Shown in pieces: positions 6,939 to 10,000 of a stretch of DNA of 10,000 bases (within the stretch, counting starts at the first letter, position 1; each line of letters starts with the position of its first letter). The notes under the pieces are model-generated. The model saw only the letters and a program-made list of their open reading frames with translations. It did not search any database and was not told where the DNA came from. The stretch comes from Calditerrivibrio sp. (lineage in GTDB: Bacteria > Chrysiogenota > Deferribacteres > Deferribacterales > Calditerrivibrionaceae). A program made the translations under genes and the position numbers. The DNA lies in assembly GCA_020217115.1 (NCBI GenBank), contig JAIWOA010000033.1, positions 1-10,000 of the forward strand. Reading direction: 5' to 3'.

Positions 6939-9075
6939 TTTCCATCCCTTTTGGCAATTCTATAAAAATTTGAGTATACTCTCCTAATTTACTCTTAGCA
7001 TATACTTTTCCAGAATGTTCATCAATGATTTTTTTTACAATAGCAAGTCCTAAACCTGTTCCATCAGATTTTTTGCTATAGTATGGCAAAAATATCTTCC
7101 CGATATCCTCCTCTGGTATACCATGCCCAGTATCAAGAACTGAAATCTCATAATAAGATTCATAGTCTTTTACCTCTATAGTCAAAGTTCCACTACTATT
7201 CATAGCATGAATAGCATTGGAGATAAGATTCATAAAAACCCTTCTAATCTGATTTCTATCTGCACTAACCTTTAACTCATTACTACAGATTACATTAAAG
7301 GTGATATCAGGATTAGGTCCTCTAAATGTCCCAACAACACCTTCTACTAGCTCACAAAGATCAAATACCTCCCTTTTAAGAGCTGGCAATCTTGCAAAGT
7401 CATTAAATTCCCCAACCAACTTTTGAAGCTCACTAACCTCATTAATTATCACCATCATACCTTCTGATATAATATCCCTTAATTTCTCGTCAGACATATC
7501 TCTACATTTTTTATATATCCTTTCAGCGTTAAGTTTTATTGGTGTAAGAGGATTTTTTATCTCATGGGCCATCCTCGTTGCAATATCTCGCCATATATTA
7601 ACTCGCTGTACATATACAACATCTGTTATATCATCAATTACCACTATTACATTATCCAACACACCACTTTCAGTATCAAAAAGCTTTGTCATCCCCACAC
7701 TATATGTCCTTATCTCATTTTTTATACTTATATCAACCTGAATTGTCTTATCATTGAAGTTTGAACGAACAAAATCCCTTATATGTATGGAGATCTTATC
7801 ATTTAATTTGTTAGATTCATCTATAAAAATCCTTGCAGCATGATTTATCTTTAGAGCTTTTAGCCTGTTATCAAATAGAAATATTGCAGCACCTACATTT
7901 TTAAAAATAATGTCAATATACTGATTGTCTTTAGATATTTGCAAAAACATATCCGATAATACCTTATTCTTAGAGCTTAACTCATCTGTATGACTTCTTA
8001 ATTTATCCACCATATGATTAAAGGACTCAATCAAAAGTGCAATCTCATCATCACCCACTTTTTCAACATTAATATTTAGATTTCCTGTTTCCACTTCCCT
8101 ATAGGCAGTTAAAAGCTTATCTAAAGGATTTGTAATATTTCTTGCATAAACAATGCTCCCCCATATCCCTGCAAAGGATACCAAAAGTGTCATAGAAAAT
8201 AATAATATTTTGTAAGAATACTTTATAGGTTGAGAAAAAACCTTTAGCTGCTTGTAATTTTTATAGGATTCGAGTATTTTAGAAGCCTTCGAGAGCTGGT
8301 TGTAGGGTATATTTTTATATATGAATATTGCCCCAACTTTATTGTTATTTGAAATTAGTGATTCTCCAGCTATATAAACCTGTTCCTGATCAGTTAGAAT
8401 AGATTTTTTAAATTGACCATCACTGATAGTTTTATTGATCTCATCATCTGACAAGCTATTAAAAAGTTTATTATTATTGTTATCATCATTTACAATAACG
8501 ATCTTTAACGCATTAAAAACAAGTACACCATCAGCCTTTTTACTGCTTATAAGCTCATTAACAAATTCTTTAAATGCCATAAAGTTTTCATTATATATGT
8601 ACCCTTTTGAAACAATCAACTGGGAAAGAACTTTTGTCTGTTGAACTACCTCACTCTCTATCTGCTGCTGATATTCTTTGTATAACTCCACCGAACTTTT
8701 AAGTGATTGTTCGATCTGTAAATCAAACCATTTGTCTATACTCTTATTAATAATGCTATTTGATAAAACAAAAACTATTAACACTGGCAGTATCGATAGA
8801 AGTGCAGAAAAAACCACAAGCTTTGTTTTTAGCTTAGCACCATAAACACTGCTCTTTCTTTCAAGGAAAAGCTTTCCAACGTTTCTAAATATCACAACAA
8901 CTAAAATGAGAAGAAGTACAAAATTGATATTTATTATAACAAAGATAGCAATATTGGAATACCATGGGAAATTACTGTTTACTATATGGTTACTTACAAC
9001 AATATTTGCAAAAAGCAACATAACCAACAAAAAGAGATATGAAATAATCCTTTTAGCACTGTAAACAGATTTCAT
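6919..9075 (-). CDS. ntrY: NtrY-like membrane sensor histidine kinase
   Basis: Inner-membrane kinase of 718 residues, probable partner of the adjacent NtrX. Hydrophobic segments lie at about 10-30, 40-63, 84-110 and 288-311. A periplasmic domain of about 175 residues (111-285) sits between TM3 and TM4, followed by HAMP (about 308-362) and a PAS-like region (about 380-490). The catalytic core has the H-box MAHEIKNPLTP with H504, preceded by IWRDIATR, a context typical of NtrY. The N-box is NLISNAIHAM (616-625), G1 is DTGHGIP (648-654) and G2 is GTGLGLAIV (672-680). All ATPase motifs are intact. The periplasmic part contains an Asn/Asp run (NDDNNNNK, about 196-203). The ATG at 9073-9075 has only a distant GAGG (9090-9093, 14 nt), so initiation may be weak, but no better start is visible. 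The 3' end overlaps ntrX by 20 bp. The signal sensed is unknown. Confidence 0.93.
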   Translation of the reverse strand: MKSVYSAKRIISYLFLLVMLLFANIVVSNHIVNSNFPWYSNIAIFVIININFVLLLILVVVIFRNVGKLFLERKSSVYGAKLKTKLVVFSALLSILPVLIVFVLSNSIINKSIDKWFDLQIEQSLKSSVELYKEYQQQIESEVVQQTKVLSQLIVSKGYIYNENFMAFKEFVNELISSKKADGVLVFNALKIVIVNDDNNNNKLFNSLSDDEINKTISDGQFKKSILTDQEQVYIAGESLISNNNKVGAIFIYKNIPYNQLSKASKILESYKNYKQLKVFSQPIKYSYKILLFSMTLLVSFAGIWGSIVYARNITNPLDKLLTAYREVETGNLNINVEKVGDDEIALLIESFNHMVDKLRSHTDELSSKNKVLSDMFLQISKDNQYIDIIFKNVGAAIFLFDNRLKALKINHAARIFIDESNKLNDKISIHIRDFVRSNFNDKTIQVDISIKNEIRTYSVGMTKLFDTESGVLDNVIVVIDDITDVVYVQRVNIWRDIATRMAHEIKNPLTPIKLNAERIYKKCRDMSDEKLRDIISEGMMVIINEVSELQKLVGEFNDFARLPALKREVFDLCELVEGVVGTFRGPNPDITFNVICSNELKVSADRNQIRRVFMNLISNAIHAMNSSGTLTIEVKDYESYYEISVLDTGHGIPEEDIGKIFLPYYSKKSDGTGLGLAIVKKIIDEHSGKVYAKSKLGEYTQIFIELPKGMENESIDN

Positions 9076-9103
9076 TAATACTGTAATAACCTCAAAAGTT
9101 TAT

Positions 9104-9132
9104 AATATATATCTTTCTGATAAAATAAACAA
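9104..9132 (-). promoter_or_regulatory. weak candidate promoter for the ntrYX operon
   Basis: In the 106-bp gap upstream of ntrY, TTGTTT (9127-9132) and TATATT (9104-9109) lie on the minus strand with a 17-bp spacer. The -35 match is poor and the gap is very AT-rich, so chance is likely. No -24/-12 sigma-54 site is visible. There is also no convincing terminator behind the TPR gene, so read-through from it into ntrY is possible. Confidence 0.3.
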
Positions 9133-9181
9133 ATTTACATTTGAAAAAGTTTAAACAGATCATGTAAATAATAACTACTGT

Positions 9182-10000
9182 TCATACTCCAGTAATTTCT
9201 AAGATCTTCTGAGAAACATCCCTAAAATTGGGATCCAAGCTGTGTAGCTTTTTAAAATGTGCGTTTGAAGAATTTACATCTCCCTTAAGCTCATAATTTA
9301 GAGCTATATCATACATTGCATTTTTGAGAACTTCACCATCTTTTCCATAATCTAAAATAATAAGTTTGAGTATACCTATGGCATCATCATACCTACCCAT
9401 TCTTTTGTAACATTCTGCCATCAAGGTCAAACTGTTATACCTTAGATTGCTAAAAGCAGACTTCTTTAACTCTTCCAAAGATTCTTCAAAAAGATCCATC
9501 TCCATGTAAGCCTGAGCTAAATCATAGTGCATTTCATAATCATCATGGCTTACAGATTCTTCTATACTTTTTTTAATAGCAGATACAATTTTATTTAAAC
9601 TGGGATCAATAGATAGTACATCCTTCTGCAATTCTATTTTTTCACTGTTATCCTCAACGTAATCAAAAGAATAAAGATGTAAAGCGATATCTTTCAACTT
9701 CTCATTTTCTGGATCAAGAATAAGTAATTCATCCAATTTCAACTTTGCTTCAGCTTTTCTATTTTCCTTTATAAGGCTTTTAATCTCCTCAATATCACTA
9801 TTAAAGTCTATGGAGATCAAAGAGCTCTCATCCTGTAAAGCAGTCATACTTAAATCTTCATATGTCTCAAGAAAGGAATCATCTATTTTTTTATCAACAG
9901 TTTGAGTTTCTTCTAAAACTTCATCAACCCTCTGATCATAATTTGTAGATTCATTCTCAATATGCTCCGTCAAATCAAGCTCAAAAATATCACTAACATT
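9182..10000 (-). CDS. TPR-repeat protein, partial (5' end outside window)
   Basis: C-terminal fragment of 272 codons; the frame stays open to the last base. The residues before the TTG at 9971-9973 read NVSDIFELD, so that TTG is an internal leucine codon, not a start. The first 70 residues are strongly acidic, Ser/Thr/Asp/Glu-rich and probably disordered. A helical repeat follows at about 70-108 (KAEAKLKLDELLILDPEN). Three C-terminal TPR units lie near 154-181 (YDLAQAYMEMDLFEESLEEL), 189-217 (LMAECYKRMGRYDDAIGIL) and 226-258 (YDIALNYELKGD). The close, LDPNFRDV, resembles C-terminal TPR modules I recall from deltaproteobacterial proteins. No membrane segment is visible in this part. TPRs scaffold protein complexes; partner and function are unknown. 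It runs in the same direction as ntrY with a 106-bp gap, so a shared transcript is possible. Confidence 0.85.
   Translation of the reverse strand, partial: NVSDIFELDLTEHIENESTNYDQRVDEVLEETQTVDKKIDDSFLETYEDLSMTALQDESSLISIDFNSDIEEIKSLIKENRKAEAKLKLDELLILDPENEKLKDIALHLYSFDYVEDNSEKIELQKDVLSIDPSLNKIVSAIKKSIEESVSHDDYEMHYDLAQAYMEMDLFEESLEELKKSAFSNLRYNSLTLMAECYKRMGRYDDAIGILKLIILDYGKDGEVLKNAMYDIALNYELKGDVNSSNAHFKKLHSLDPNFRDVSQKILEITGV

Noticed and set aside
7380..7400. Possible -24/-12 sigma-54 promoter (TGGCA ... TTGCA)
   Set aside because: The GG-to-GC distance is about 3 bp too short and it lies inside the ntrY coding region.
9080..9181. Possible terminator hairpin (AACAG ... CTGTT) behind the TPR gene
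   Set aside because: Only 5 A/T-heavy pairs around a loop of about 19 nt, with no proper T tract; too weak to call.

Overview
The window is AT-rich and densely coded, with short intergenic gaps. It looks like a chromosomal segment of a Gram-negative, anaerobically respiring bacterium. Three things point that way: a secreted triheme c7-type cytochrome, a sigma-54-type NtrY/NtrX two-component pair, and the low GC. Together they best fit Deferribacterota (Deferribacter/Calditerrivibrio-like) or a related lineage. This placement is inferred from gene content and composition, not proven. I see no transposase, integrase, phage gene, CRISPR array, rRNA or tRNA.

Layout. Positions 15-503 (minus) encode a small YfcE/MJ0936-type metallophosphodiesterase. 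A short divergent promoter region (504-597) separates it from lysS (598-2070, plus). lysS overlaps by 8 bp a GGDEF-domain protein (2063-2998, plus), a probable diguanylate cyclase with a degenerate receiver-like N-terminus. The GGDEF gene converges on recO (2979-3650, minus), and their 3' ends overlap by 20 bp. recO is the second gene of a corA-recO unit (corA 3661-4617, minus).

A divergent promoter region (4618-4732) then drives corA leftward and a triheme c7-type cytochrome rightward (4733-5068). It contains a perfect 10-bp inverted repeat that includes both -35 boxes. A G/C-rich hairpin at 5073-5089 separates the cytochrome gene from the convergent ntr operon and can serve both strands.

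From about 9075 down to 5090 (minus) lies a tightly overlapping three-gene operon: ntrY-like sensor kinase, ntrX-like sigma-54 activator, and a small protein with two membrane segments that I do not recognise. Upstream of it, 9182-10000 (minus) holds the C-terminal part of an acidic TPR protein. Its reading frame stays open past the right edge of the window, so it is partial here.

How the genes relate: the main signalling unit is NtrY to NtrX, with the two-TM protein as a possible accessory. The c7 cytochrome is periplasmic electron-transfer machinery. lysS, recO and corA are housekeeping. Nothing here is clearly a new defence or mobile system. The points worth a second look are the overlap-coupled two-TM protein of the ntr operon, the receiver-like domain of the lysS-linked GGDEF protein, and the palindromic divergent promoter.
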